Below, piece by piece: positions 44,462 through 52,901 of a DNA stretch of 64,000 bases; position 1 is the stretch's first letter; the number at the start of each line of letters is the position of its first letter. The stretch is taken from positions 1-64,000 of the forward strand of contig CANMFM010000001.1 of assembly GCA_947497175.1 (NCBI GenBank), in the 5' to 3' direction. A program made the position numbers and the translations under genes. The notes beneath the pieces are model-generated. The model made no database searches and had not been told where the DNA came from. It saw only the letters and a program-made list of their open reading frames with translations. The stretch is from an uncultured Aquimarina sp. (GTDB lineage: Bacteria; Bacteroidota; Bacteroidia; Flavobacteriales; Flavobacteriaceae).

Positions 44462-46021
44462 TTATTTTATCAATTCACCATTTTTGTCGTGAAAATGATA
44501 TTCTAAATACGTGTAAGCGTCTCTAGGTACAATCTTAACCCATCGTTTATGGTCAAAAAACCATTTGGATCGGGTGGATGGAAATCCTTTTGTTAAAAAA
44601 GCCGCTATAAAAGGATGTGCACTTAGTGTTATCTTTTTATGGTCTTTCTTAATTAATTTTTCTAATTCGACCTTTATTTTTTCTACCAAAACTATAGGCG
44701 CCTCAACTTCGCCATTTATTCCGTTTGGATCTTCCTCACGGGTTTTGATATTCATTTCGGGTCGTACGCGTTGTCGCGTGATTTGAATCAGGCCAAACTT
44801 ACTTGGCGGTAATATCTTGTGCTTCGCTCTGTCGTCTTTCATCTCTTCTTTCAAATGATTGAAGAGTGTTCTGCGGTTATCGGCATTATTCATGTCTATA
44901 AAATCGACTACAATAATACCTCCCATATCTCTAAGACGCAGTTGGCGAGCTACTTCAGATGCACTAATTAAATTTACTTCTAGTGCAGTATCTTCTTGGT
45001 TTTTGGCTTTGTTCGACCGGTTACCGCTATTTACATCAATGACATGCATAGCTTCTGTATGCTCAATAACTAAATAAGCGCCCTTACTCATAGACACCGT
45101 CTTGCCAAAACTCGTTTTGATTTGCCTTTCAATACCATATTTCTCGAAAATTGGTATTTTAGGATTATGAAGTTTTACGATTGATTCTTTTTTTGGTGCA
45201 ATTTCTTGCAGATACTCTTTAATTCTGCTGCATAAATCTTCGTCATCAACGACGATAGAAGTAAAGGAGTCATTAAAAACATCTCTTAATATGGATGATG
45301 CTCTATTCATTTCGCCTAATACTTTTGACGGGTGGTGCGCTTTGTACATTTTTTTGCACATGCTTTGCCATCTTCCGATTAGATTTTGCAAATCTTTGTC
45401 TAGTTCTGCTACTTTTTTGCCTTCTGCTACCGTACGTACTATAATTCCGAAACCTTTTGGTTTTATACTTTTAACAAGTCTTTTTAAGCGCTCCTTTTCT
45501 TCAGAAGATTCTATTTTTTGAGAAATAGAAATTCGATTTGAAAAAGGAACTAAAACAATATATCTTCCTGCAATCGAAAGCTCTGAGCTTATTCGAGGAC
45601 CTTTAGTAGATATAGGTTCCTTCACTATCTGTACGAGTAGTGATTGATTTGATTTTAACACATTGGTAATAGTACCGTGCTTATCAATATCGTTCTCAAA
45701 AGGAAAATCCTTAAGAGAATAATTTTTTAATTTACCTGTGCTTACACGTTTAATGAATTTAAGTAATGAAGACACTTGAGGACCGAGATCGTGATAATGC
45801 AAAAATGCATCTTTTTCGTAACCGACATTAACAAATGCGGCGTTTAAACCCGGGACAGATTTTCTGATTTTGGCGATAAATATGTCACCTACCGAAAAAT
45901 TACTGTCGTCTTCTTCCTTATGTAATTCAATTAGTTTTCCATCTTTTAATAAGGCAAAATCTGTAGAGGAACCAGATCTAATGATCAATTCTTTGTTCAC
46001 TCTGATAAGATTTTTATCCAC
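44462..46021 (-). CDS. rng: ribonuclease E/G family protein (RNase G-like)
   Basis: 519 residues, the short RNase G type without the RNase E scaffold tail. N-terminal S1 domain (about 35-125: VGDIFIAKIRKSVPGLNAAFVNVGYEKDAFLH), then the catalytic core with GIIVRTVAEG, MHVIDVNSG and GGIIVVDFIDMNN (metal-binding Asp residues). It processes rRNA and decays mRNA. Upstream on the same strand are the 29-residue basic protein and HU, a context consistent with ribosome-related expression. Confidence 0.95.
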   Translation of the reverse strand: MDKNLIRVNKELIIRSGSSTDFALLKDGKLIELHKEEDDSNFSVGDIFIAKIRKSVPGLNAAFVNVGYEKDAFLHYHDLGPQVSSLLKFIKRVSTGKLKNYSLKDFPFENDIDKHGTITNVLKSNQSLLVQIVKEPISTKGPRISSELSIAGRYIVLVPFSNRISISQKIESSEEKERLKRLVKSIKPKGFGIIVRTVAEGKKVAELDKDLQNLIGRWQSMCKKMYKAHHPSKVLGEMNRASSILRDVFNDSFTSIVVDDEDLCSRIKEYLQEIAPKKESIVKLHNPKIPIFEKYGIERQIKTSFGKTVSMSKGAYLVIEHTEAMHVIDVNSGNRSNKAKNQEDTALEVNLISASEVARQLRLRDMGGIIVVDFIDMNNADNRRTLFNHLKEEMKDDRAKHKILPPSKFGLIQITRQRVRPEMNIKTREEDPNGINGEVEAPIVLVEKIKVELEKLIKKDHKKITLSAHPFIAAFLTKGFPSTRSKWFFDHKRWVKIVPRDAYTYLEYHFHDKNGELIK

Positions 46022-46154
46022 CTCGAAAGCATATCGAGACAGATGGATTATACAAATTTTTCACAGGAATTTATGTAATTCCATTGAAATAAGCTGTTAC
46101 ATAGGTAGTATATAAAGCTTTATTTCGATTTCAAAGAACTTAACTTTTTAAACA

Positions 46155-46182
46155 GAAAAAGTAGTTAGAAAACTACTTTTTC
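46155..46182 (-). terminator. hairpin over the stop of the small basic gene
   Basis: GAAAAAGTAGTT (46155-46166) and AACTACTTTTTC (46171-46182) form a perfect 12-bp stem with a 4-base loop; on the minus strand the right arm carries the U-run. It includes the stop codon of the 29-residue frame and separates it from rng. May be a terminator or an attenuator. Confidence 0.6.
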
Positions 46183-46262
46183 TTGTGGCGGTTGGCTCTT
46201 CTTCTCTTTTTACGCTTGTGCGTAGCTACCTTGTGTCTTTTACGTTTTTTACCACTTGGCAT
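46173..46262 (-). CDS. 29-residue very basic protein, probable ribosome-associated
   Basis: A short frame from the ATG at 46262: MPSGKKRKRHKVATHKRKKR followed by RRANRHKKK. Twenty-one of 29 residues are Lys, Arg or His and there are no acidic residues, as in small rRNA-binding proteins. The composition, use of CGT and AGA codons, a spacer of 29 bases from HU and a terminator hairpin at the stop all favour a real gene. It does not match the Thermus THX sequence as I remember it. A Bacteroidota-specific small ribosomal subunit such as the one reported from the Flavobacterium johnsoniae ribosome (bL38) is worth comparing, but I do not recall that sequence. Confidence 0.75.
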   Translation of the reverse strand: MPSGKKRKRHKVATHKRKKRRRANRHKKK

Positions 46263-46291
46263 AGTGTAATTATTTATTTATTGTTATTATA

Positions 46292-46582
46292 TTATTTTAC
46301 TTCTACATTAGTTTTTACACCTTCTACAAATACTTTTGCAGGTTTAAATGCGGGTATATTGTGTGCAGGAATTTTTATAGTAGTGTTTTTAGAAATGTTA
46401 CGGCCGGTTTTTTCTGCTCTGGTTTTGATGATAAAGCTACCAAATCCTCTTAGGTATACATTATCTCCACTTTCTAGAGAGTTTTTTACTTCTTCCATGA
46501 ATGTTTCAACAGTTGCTTGAACATCTCCTTTTTCAATTCCTAGCTTTTCTGAAATTCTTGCTACAATATCTGCTTTAGTCAT
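46292..46582 (-). CDS. HU family DNA-binding protein
   Basis: 96 residues. Typical HU/IHF fold: MTKADIVARISEKLGIEKGDVQATVETFMEEVKNSLESGDNVYLRGFGSFIIKTRAEKTGRN, then the beta arm with NTTIKIPAHNIPAFKPAKVF. Histone-like protein that bends and compacts DNA. A perfect -7 box on the minus strand (46630 to 46623, TATATTTG) drives it. The 29-residue basic gene follows 29 bases later, and rng after that. Confidence 0.94.
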   Translation of the reverse strand: MTKADIVARISEKLGIEKGDVQATVETFMEEVKNSLESGDNVYLRGFGSFIIKTRAEKTGRNISKNTTIKIPAHNIPAFKPAKVFVEGVKTNVEVK

Positions 46583-46622
46583 TATTATTCCTATTTAGGG
46601 GTTTTTTAAATTTTCAAGGGGG

Positions 46623-46630
46623 CAAATATA
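46623..46630 (-). promoter_or_regulatory. -7 promoter box of the HU gene
   Basis: Minus strand TATATTTG, about 40 bases before the ATG at 46582. Confidence 0.65.
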
Positions 46631-46713
46631 AGAATTTAAAATCCAAAATATCAATACTTAAGATTAAATTATCATCTTTAAACATTTAATTTTACAAAAC
46701 TTATAATTTTGTT

Positions 46714-47769
46714 ATGAAATTTTCTAAAAAACTCATTACGTGGTATTTACAAAACAAAAGAGCGATGCCATGGAGAGAAACTAAAAACCCTTATCACATT
46801 TGGCTTAGTGAAATTATACTTCAACAGACCAGAGTGGCGCAAGGATTACCCTATTATTTGTCATTTATTAGCACTTTTCCTACGGTTTTTGATTTAGCTC
46901 GTGCAAATGAAGATGAAGTTTTAAAATTATGGCAAGGATTAGGGTATTATTCCAGGGCTAGAAACCTTCATGTAAGCGCAAAATACGTGGCTAACGAGTT
47001 AAATGGTGTTTTTCCTTCTACATATAAAGATTTATTAAAATTGAAAGGCGTTGGGGATTATACAGCAAGCGCAATAGCATCGATATGTTACCACGAACCG
47101 GTTCCGGTGGTAGATGGAAATGTATACCGTGTGCTTTCAAGGTATTTTGGAATTAAAACCCCCATTAATAGTACACAAGGAGTACGTGAGTTTAAAGAAT
47201 TGGCTGTTGAGTTGATGGACCATGATGATCCTGCTAATTATAATCAAGCAATTATGGAATTTGGAGCGTTGCAATGTAAACCTAAGAATCCCTATTGTAT
47301 TGTATGTCCTTTACAGGATAGTTGCGAGGGTCTAAAAAATGGCTGGATCGATAGTTTGCCGGTTAAGCTCAAAAAACAGAAGATAAAAAAAAGGTACTTT
47401 AATTATTTGGTATATGTTATCAATGGAGAACAAACAATACTGCAACAAAGAAAAGGAAATGGAATCTGGAAAGGGTTATATGAGTTTCCATTAATTGAAT
47501 CAGAAAAAAATGATGAAGACTCCATCGTTTCTAATGCTGTTTTTCAACAAATGATAAATGGTTCTAAGTATGAAATAACAATGTATCAACAGGACCCAAT
47601 ACTTCATAAGTTATCTCATCAACATCTATATGCAAGGTTTTATATTGTAAGTTTAGATCAATCTCCTTCAATTACGAAAGACCAAAAGATTATTGATTTT
47701 GCAGAAACCCATGCATATCCAGTTCCTATTTTATTAGGTAATTTTATAGAGGAGTTTTTTAAGGTATGA
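46714..47769 (+). CDS. mutY: A/G-specific adenine glycosylase MutY
   Basis: 351 residues. Removes A paired with 8-oxoG. HhH-GPD core with MPWRETKNPYHIWLSEIILQQTRV (18-41, Glu33), KGVGDYTASAIASI (111-124) and catalytic Asp134 in PVVDGNVYRV. The 4Fe-4S ligands are Cys188, 195, 198 and 204 (C-x6-C-x2-C-x5-C). A C-terminal NUDIX-like 8-oxoG recognition domain follows (about 225-351). TAATTTTG (46704-46711) ends 2 bases before the ATG, so transcription from this box would give a leaderless message. The order mutY-ssb-gldE-gldD is conserved in flavobacteria. Confidence 0.96.
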   Translation: MKFSKKLITWYLQNKRAMPWRETKNPYHIWLSEIILQQTRVAQGLPYYLSFISTFPTVFDLARANEDEVLKLWQGLGYYSRARNLHVSAKYVANELNGVFPSTYKDLLKLKGVGDYTASAIASICYHEPVPVVDGNVYRVLSRYFGIKTPINSTQGVREFKELAVELMDHDDPANYNQAIMEFGALQCKPKNPYCIVCPLQDSCEGLKNGWIDSLPVKLKKQKIKKRYFNYLVYVINGEQTILQQRKGNGIWKGLYEFPLIESEKNDEDSIVSNAVFQQMINGSKYEITMYQQDPILHKLSHQHLYARFYIVSLDQSPSITKDQKIIDFAETHAYPVPILLGNFIEEFFKV

Positions 47770-47875
47770 TCCTTTTTTATTACATTTATAAAACGAAGTT
47801 GTTAAGAAATAAGATGTAGTGTATAGCGTTATTATCTTTAGTTTATTATTTCTTTGTAGCTTAAAAATAAGTAAT

Positions 47876-48334
47876 ATGTCGGGAACATTAAATAAAGTAA
47901 TGCTAATAGGTCATACGGGAGATGAAGTAAAAATGCATTGGTTTGAAGGCGGTGGATGCATAGGAAGGTTTCCGCTGGCAACTAATGACTCTTATGTTAA
48001 TAAAAGCACCAATGAGAGGGTTACTACTACAGAGTGGCATAATATTGTAGTGAGAAATAAGGCGGCAGAGATTTGCGAAAAATACCTTAATAAAGGAGAT
48101 AAGATTTATATTGAAGGTCGTCTTAAAACCAGAAAATGGCAAGACGAACAGGGCAAAGATAGATACAGTACAGAAATTCAATGTACAGATTTTACTTTTC
48201 TTACTCCTAAGAATGAAAACCAGTCTTCTGGACCTGTAGCTCCACATAAACCACAGACAAATACTCCTGTGGCCAATCCACAGTCGGTTGCACCGGCATC
48301 ACCAGATACCGAAGAAGATGATCTTCCGTTCTGA
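47876..48334 (+). CDS. ssb: single-stranded DNA-binding protein
   Basis: 152 residues from the ATG at 47876 (MSGTLNKVMLIGHTGDEVKM); the longer frame from 47819 is not homologous. OB fold (about 3-110: GRFPLATNDSYVNKSTNERVTTTEWHNIVV, YIEGRLKTRKWQDEQGKDRYSTEIQ), a Pro/Gln-rich linker, and the acidic tip EEDDLPF that binds partner proteins. Between mutY and gldE. Confidence 0.96.
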   Translation: MSGTLNKVMLIGHTGDEVKMHWFEGGGCIGRFPLATNDSYVNKSTNERVTTTEWHNIVVRNKAAEICEKYLNKGDKIYIEGRLKTRKWQDEQGKDRYSTEIQCTDFTFLTPKNENQSSGPVAPHKPQTNTPVANPQSVAPASPDTEEDDLPF

Positions 48335-48358
48335 TATGTTTAACTAAACCAATACAAT

Positions 48359-49681
48359 TTGGACCCTGATCCTGAACCTTTATTTATTTTATTATTAGCA
48401 TTTGATATTATGCAAACCATTAATTTGGTTTTGCTTATAGTTTTGCTCATTTTTTCTGCACTAATATCTGGTAGTGAAGTAGCGCTGTTTTCGTTAACGC
48501 CAACGGATCTAAGAGATGAAGAAAATTTGTCTAAGAATCTTAGAATCGTTACTAAATTACTGAATAGCCCTAAAAAATTACTGGCTACAATACTAGTAGC
48601 GAATAACTTTATCAATATTGCTATTGTTTTGCTTTTTGATACCCTGGGAGAACTATATTTTAAAAACCTGGATTATATTTGGCTAGGTTGGATCAATGTT
48701 AGGTTTGTTGTAGAAGTGGGAGTTGCAGCATTTTTGATTCTTCTTTTTGGGGAGATTTTACCAAAAATATATGCAAGCAGAAATAAAGTAAAATTTGCTA
48801 AACTTATGGCAAAACCTTTAGGAGTGTTAGATTGGTTAATCACGCCCATTAGTTTGCCGATGCGAAGAATTACAATCTTAATTCATAATCGTTTAGGAAA
48901 ACAAAAATCGAACCTGAGTGTTGATCAATTATCACAGGCATTAGAGTTAACATCAGATCAGGATACTACGGTAGAAGAGAAAAAAATTCTTAAAGGTATT
49001 GTGTCTTTCGGAAATACAGATACTAAACAAGTAATGCGACCGCGCATTGATATCTTTGCACTTAACAACGAAGCATCTTATAAAGATATTATTCCTGAAG
49101 TTATTGCTAATGGATATTCTCGAATTCCGGTGTATGAAGAGAGTATTGATAAAGTAATCGGAATACTGTATGTGAAGGATTTATTACCTTATATTAATGA
49201 GAAAGACTTTGATTGGTTATCGCTGTTAAGAGACCCTTATTTTGTTCCCGAAAATAAGAAGCTGGATGATTTGTTGAATGATTTTAAAAACAAAAAAAAC
49301 CATTTGGCAATTGTGGTAGATGAGTATGGAGGAACAAGTGGTTTAATTTCTTTAGAAGACATTATTGAAGAAATCGTAGGAGATATTAGCGATGAATTTG
49401 ATGATGAGGATTTAATATTTTCAAAGTTAGACGATAACAATTATGTTTTTGAGGGCAGAACAGCCCTGAAAGATTTTTATAAAGTCCTTAAAATCGAAGA
49501 CAACAGTATTTTTGAAAATAATAAAGGAGAAGCAGAAACAATCGCCGGACTTTTACTTGAAATTTCAGGAAGCTTCCCGAAACGAGGAGAAAAGATTGCC
49601 TTAGATAAATATGTATTTAAGGTAGAATCTTTAGATAGTAAACGAATAAAACAAGTGAAATTAACTATTAATGAAAAATAG
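48359..49681 (+). CDS. gldE: gliding motility-associated protein GldE
   Basis: 440 residues from a TTG at 48359; the DPDPEP opening fits known GldE starts, with an ATG at 48410 as alternative. Architecture of the CNNM/CorC-like family: DUF21 membrane domain with four helices (about 18-190, SALISGSEVALFSLTPTDL), paired CBS domains (about 205-330, RPRIDIFAL...YSRIPVYEESIDKVIGILYVKDLL and VVDEYGGTSGLISLEDIIEEIVGDI) and a CorC/HlyC domain at the end. In F. johnsoniae GldE is linked to GldD function and type IX secretion. Its stop lies 8 bases inside gldD. Confidence 0.93.
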   Translation: MDPDPEPLFILLLAFDIMQTINLVLLIVLLIFSALISGSEVALFSLTPTDLRDEENLSKNLRIVTKLLNSPKKLLATILVANNFINIAIVLLFDTLGELYFKNLDYIWLGWINVRFVVEVGVAAFLILLFGEILPKIYASRNKVKFAKLMAKPLGVLDWLITPISLPMRRITILIHNRLGKQKSNLSVDQLSQALELTSDQDTTVEEKKILKGIVSFGNTDTKQVMRPRIDIFALNNEASYKDIIPEVIANGYSRIPVYEESIDKVIGILYVKDLLPYINEKDFDWLSLLRDPYFVPENKKLDDLLNDFKNKKNHLAIVVDEYGGTSGLISLEDIIEEIVGDISDEFDDEDLIFSKLDDNNYVFEGRTALKDFYKVLKIEDNSIFENNKGEAETIAGLLLEISGSFPKRGEKIALDKYVFKVESLDSKRIKQVKLTINEK

Positions 49682-50243
49682 AATATTTAAACGTCTTCTG
49701 CTTGTGAGTACTGCTTTATTGTTTTCTTGTAAAGGAGAGATTCTTCCTAAGCCAGAAGCAATGCTACGATTAAGCTATCCTAAGCCGGAATATAAAAAAA
49801 CAGCATTGCCGTGTCCTTATTCTTTTGAAAAAAATGAACTCTCAGAGCTTCAAAAAGCTAGAAGAAATAGAGCGTGCTGGTATAATTTAGACTACAATGA
49901 TATGAAAGCAACCTTATATCTTTCATATTATAGAATACATAATAATCTGGATTCGCTATTAAGAGATGCTCAGAATCTTACCCAAGAACATTTTATCAAG
50001 GCAGATGGTATACAACCTGAAGAATATGTTAATATTGAGAAACGAGTATATGGCATGATTTATAAGGTGTCTGGGGACGCAGCTTCTCCTTCGCAGTTTT
50101 ATGTTACCGACAGTGTTGATCATTTTCTAGTTGGTTCTGTATATTTTAAAGTTAAGCCTAACTATGATTCTATTCTGCCTGCTGCCAATTATTTGCGCAA
50201 CGACATAAAACACCTCATAGAAACATTACAATGGAAAGATTAG
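49671..50243 (+). CDS. gldD: gliding motility lipoprotein GldD
   Basis: 190 residues. Lipoprotein signal MKNRIFKRLLLVSTALLFSC (Cys20). The mature part has the family features PKPEAMLRLSYPKPEYKK, CPYSFEKNELSEL and NRACWYNLDYNDMKATLYLSYY. Essential for gliding motility and the type IX secretion system in F. johnsoniae; biochemical role not settled. Translationally coupled to gldE by an 11-base overlap. The presence of a T9SS substrate in the window (29385-32084) fits. Confidence 0.95.
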   Translation: MKNRIFKRLLLVSTALLFSCKGEILPKPEAMLRLSYPKPEYKKTALPCPYSFEKNELSELQKARRNRACWYNLDYNDMKATLYLSYYRIHNNLDSLLRDAQNLTQEHFIKADGIQPEEYVNIEKRVYGMIYKVSGDAASPSQFYVTDSVDHFLVGSVYFKVKPNYDSILPAANYLRNDIKHLIETLQWKD

Positions 50244-50324
50244 CATTTGGGTTGTAGTTAATTTTCTTCTAAAATTGTTTTATACAATCATAATTTTATC
50301 ACTTTTGCACTTTATTAAAGGGAG

Positions 50325-51200
50325 ATGCAAAACACAAAGCTGAAATGGATATATCTAGTCATACTGTCACTGGTTTGGGGAAGTTCATTTATTCTTATCA
50401 AAAAATCGCTTGTAGGTCTTACTCCTATGCAATTGGGAGCGTTACGAACAGTATTTGCTGCTATATTTTTATTTTCAATCGGGCTTAAAAGTATAAAAAC
50501 CATTAAGGATAATGAATGGAAGTGGATTGCCATTTCTGCCTTTGTCGGAACTTTTATTCCGGCATTTTTATTCGCCTTTGCAGAAACAGAAATTGATAGC
50601 GGAATTACGTCGATATTAAACTCTATGACACCTTTGATTACCTTTGTTCTAGGAATAGTGTTGTTTTCCATACGGTTCAATAAAAATCAACTTATTGGAG
50701 TTGTAGTGGGGTTAGTCGGTAGCATAGGGCTTATTTGGGAAGGAGCTATCATTAATCCCGACCAAAATTATAGCTATGCTTTTTTGGTTATTATTGCAAC
50801 GTTTGGTTATGGGATTAATGTAAATATTATCAAGCGTTATTTACAACACATTTCGCCTATGGCAATTGCTAATGGTAATTTTATTGTTTTAATAATCCCC
50901 GCATTGATTGTCCTATATTTCTCAGGTTTTTTCTCTGAGCGGTTGATCTCAGACCAAACTGTACATACCAGTATTATGTATATGGGGTTATTAGCAGTAG
51001 TAGGTACCGGGATCGCTAAAATAATGTTTAATAAGCTTGTGCAAATAAGTACACCTGTGTTTGCAAGTTCTGTTACCTATACTATGCCAATAATAGCCCT
51101 TTTTTGGGGATTATGGGATGGAGAGAAATTTTCATTATATCAACTGCTAGCTTCAATGATTATTATTTTTGGAGTATACCTAACGAATAAAAGCCGATAA
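50325..51200 (+). CDS. EamA/DMT family transporter
   Basis: 291 residues, ten hydrophobic helices in two EamA repeats: LVILSLVWGSSFILIKKSLVGLTPMQLGALRTVFAAIFLF in the first and ATFGYGINVNIIKRYLQHISPMAIANGNF in the second. Drug/metabolite exporter superfamily; substrate unknown. Upstream CACTTTTG at 50301-50308 is a one-off -7 box. Ends at a terminator. Confidence 0.9.
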   Translation: MQNTKLKWIYLVILSLVWGSSFILIKKSLVGLTPMQLGALRTVFAAIFLFSIGLKSIKTIKDNEWKWIAISAFVGTFIPAFLFAFAETEIDSGITSILNSMTPLITFVLGIVLFSIRFNKNQLIGVVVGLVGSIGLIWEGAIINPDQNYSYAFLVIIATFGYGINVNIIKRYLQHISPMAIANGNFIVLIIPALIVLYFSGFFSERLISDQTVHTSIMYMGLLAVVGTGIAKIMFNKLVQISTPVFASSVTYTMPIIALFWGLWDGEKFSLYQLLASMIIIFGVYLTNKSR

Positions 51201-51207
51201 CCAAACA

Positions 51208-51240
51208 AAAGGTTGTTAAACAATAAATTAACAACCCTTT
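51208..51240 (+). terminator. rho-independent terminator
   Basis: AAAGGTTGTTAA, 8-base loop, TTAACAACC(C)TTT. It ends the EamA transporter transcript. Confidence 0.75.
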
Positions 51241-51297
51241 AAGGTTTAAAGACTCTTAATTTTCATACTTTTAAATTAGAATCTAAAGAGTGAAATT

Positions 51298-51771
51298 ATG
51301 AAAAAGTCTACTATCCCTGTTAAATATGGAGTCTTGATTGCCATAGGCCTTATTGTTTATTTTTTAATTCTTTCGCTTATCGGTGTACAAACCAACCCTG
51401 TTTTTAGTCTCGGGAATGGTATTATTGTTGCGTTTGGCTTATATACTGCAATGAAAAATTACAAGAAAGAAAAAGGCAGTAATTTTGAGTACCAAAAAGG
51501 GTTCATGGCAGGTTTATTTACCGGGTTTAATGCCACTTTAATTTTTACGATTTTCTTTGCAATATATGTAACCAATATCAATACCAGTTTTCTCCCTGAA
51601 ATGCTAGCCAATTGGAGTTCACATTATCATGTAGGTGTTGGGATTGTGGTATTTATAGCGGCAATAATGGGATTTGCAACAACATTTGTGCTTACCTTGT
51701 CATTCATGCAATTATTTAAAGAAAGCTGGAATCCGAAAAAAAATCACAAATCATCACCTGTAGAGGCTTAA
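51298..51771 (+). CDS. DUF4199 family membrane protein
   Basis: 157 residues with four predicted transmembrane helices: YGVLIAIGLIVYFLILSLIG, FSLGNGIIVAFGLYTA, MAGLFTGFNATLIFTIFFAIYV and VGIVVFIAAIMGFATTFVLTLSF. The motif AMKNYKKEKGSNFEYQKGFMAGLFTG between helices is characteristic of DUF4199, a Bacteroidota family of unknown function. Monocistronic. Confidence 0.88.
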   Translation: MKKSTIPVKYGVLIAIGLIVYFLILSLIGVQTNPVFSLGNGIIVAFGLYTAMKNYKKEKGSNFEYQKGFMAGLFTGFNATLIFTIFFAIYVTNINTSFLPEMLANWSSHYHVGVGIVVFIAAIMGFATTFVLTLSFMQLFKESWNPKKNHKSSPVEA

Positions 51772-51775
51772 AATA

Positions 51776-51806
51776 TTTGTCTTTTAATTAATTAGCATTA
51801 TATTTG
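51776..51806 (+). promoter_or_regulatory. rplU-rpmA promoter
   Basis: TTTG (51776-51779), 19 bases, TATATTTG (51799-51806). This is the closest match in the window to the full Bacteroidota promoter and fits strong expression of ribosomal genes. The leader is about 55 nt; it could hold an L20/L21-type control structure but none is obvious. Confidence 0.8.
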
Positions 51807-51868
51807 CACCCGCCTATCGAGAATGTAGGTAGATGCACTATATAAAATAATTAATTAAACGTTACGCT

Positions 51869-52426
51869 ATGTACGCAATTGTAGAGATAGCAGGGCAGCA
51901 ATTTAAAGTTGCAAAAGACCAAAAAGTATTTGTACATCGTTTGGCAGGAGAAGAAGGAGACGAAGTTTCTTTCGATAAAGTTCTTCTTGCAGCAGATGGT
52001 GATAAAGTTACTTTAGGCGCCCCAGCTATAGATGGAGCTCAAGTAGGAGCAAAAATCACGAGACACCTAAAAGGTGATAAAGTTATTGTTTTCAAGAAAA
52101 AGAGACGTAAAGGATACCGTGTTAAAAATGGTCATCGTCAATCTCTTACAGAGATTGTAATTGAAAGCATTGTAACTTCAGGAGCAAAAAAATCAGCTCC
52201 AAAGGCAGCGGCTAAAAAAGCTGAGCCAAAAGCAGAAAAAGAAGTAAAAGCAGCTGCTCCTAAAAAAGCAGAACCAAAAGCTAAAAAGGCTGAACCAAAA
52301 GCACAAGCTGAAGATCTAAGCACTAAAACAGTTGCTGAATTGAAAGAAATGGCTAAAGCTAAGGGTGTTTCTGGTATTTCTTCTATGAAGAAAGCAGAAT
52401 TAATTGAAGCTTTACAAGGAAAATAA
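51869..52426 (+). CDS. rplU: 50S ribosomal protein L21 with C-terminal extension
   Basis: 185 residues against about 103 for usual L21. The core (1-105) is canonical: MYAIVEIAGQQFKVAKDQKVFVHRL and IVFKKKRRKGYRVKNGHRQSLTEIVIESI. It continues with a low-complexity linker of AxKKAEPK-type repeats (about 107-147) and a short helical domain LSTKTVAELKEMAKAKGVSG..MKKAELIEALQ (about 150-185), which looks like a SAP / Rho-N motif, a fold that binds nucleic acid. The extension is common in Flavobacteriia; its role is not known. Confidence 0.95.
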   Translation: MYAIVEIAGQQFKVAKDQKVFVHRLAGEEGDEVSFDKVLLAADGDKVTLGAPAIDGAQVGAKITRHLKGDKVIVFKKKRRKGYRVKNGHRQSLTEIVIESIVTSGAKKSAPKAAAKKAEPKAEKEVKAAAPKKAEPKAKKAEPKAQAEDLSTKTVAELKEMAKAKGVSGISSMKKAELIEALQGK

Positions 52427-52475
52427 AAAACGGCAGGAATCCCTGTAAGTATTAACAATATAAAACCGAAAGAAA

Positions 52476-52736
52476 ATGGCTCATAAAAAAGGAGTTGGTA
52501 GTTCGAAAAACGGTAGAGAATCAGAATCGAAACGCTTAGGTGTGAAGATATTTGGTGGACAAGCTGCCGTGGCTGGTAACATCATTGTAAGACAAAGAGG
52601 TACAGCACACAAACCAGGCGAGAACGTATACGCTGGTAAAGATCATACCCTACACGCTAAAGTTGATGGTATCGTAAAATTTACTAAAAAGAAGGATAAT
52701 AAATCGTATGTTTCAATAGTTCCTTTTGAAGCATAA
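52476..52736 (+). CDS. rpmA: 50S ribosomal protein L27
   Basis: 86 residues. [29 protein letters not shown] is canonical, with the N-terminal tail that reaches the peptidyl transferase centre; the Ala directly follows Met with no cleavable leader. Cotranscribed with rplU and ends at a terminator. Confidence 0.98.
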   Translation: MAHKKGVGSSKNGRESESKRLGVKIFGGQAAVAGNIIVRQRGTAHKPGENVYAGKDHTLHAKVDGIVKFTKKKDNKSYVSIVPFEA

Positions 52737-52763
52737 TTAAGACATTTCCTTTTGTAATATATA

Positions 52764-52796
52764 AGCCCTTTTCAGTGTTTTGAAAAGGGTTTTTTG
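52764..52796 (+). terminator. rho-independent terminator after rpmA
   Basis: CCCTTTTCA (52766-52774), loop GTGTTT, TGAAAAGGG (52781-52789), then T6. Confidence 0.88.
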
Positions 52797-52901
52797 TTTT
52801 TAGACTTTAGAAAAACCTTTATTTCTTCTTAATTAAATTATAAAAGTGAATACATTAAGAAAAGTAATTATAAATTTATAAGAATCTTAAAATTTATAAT
52901 T

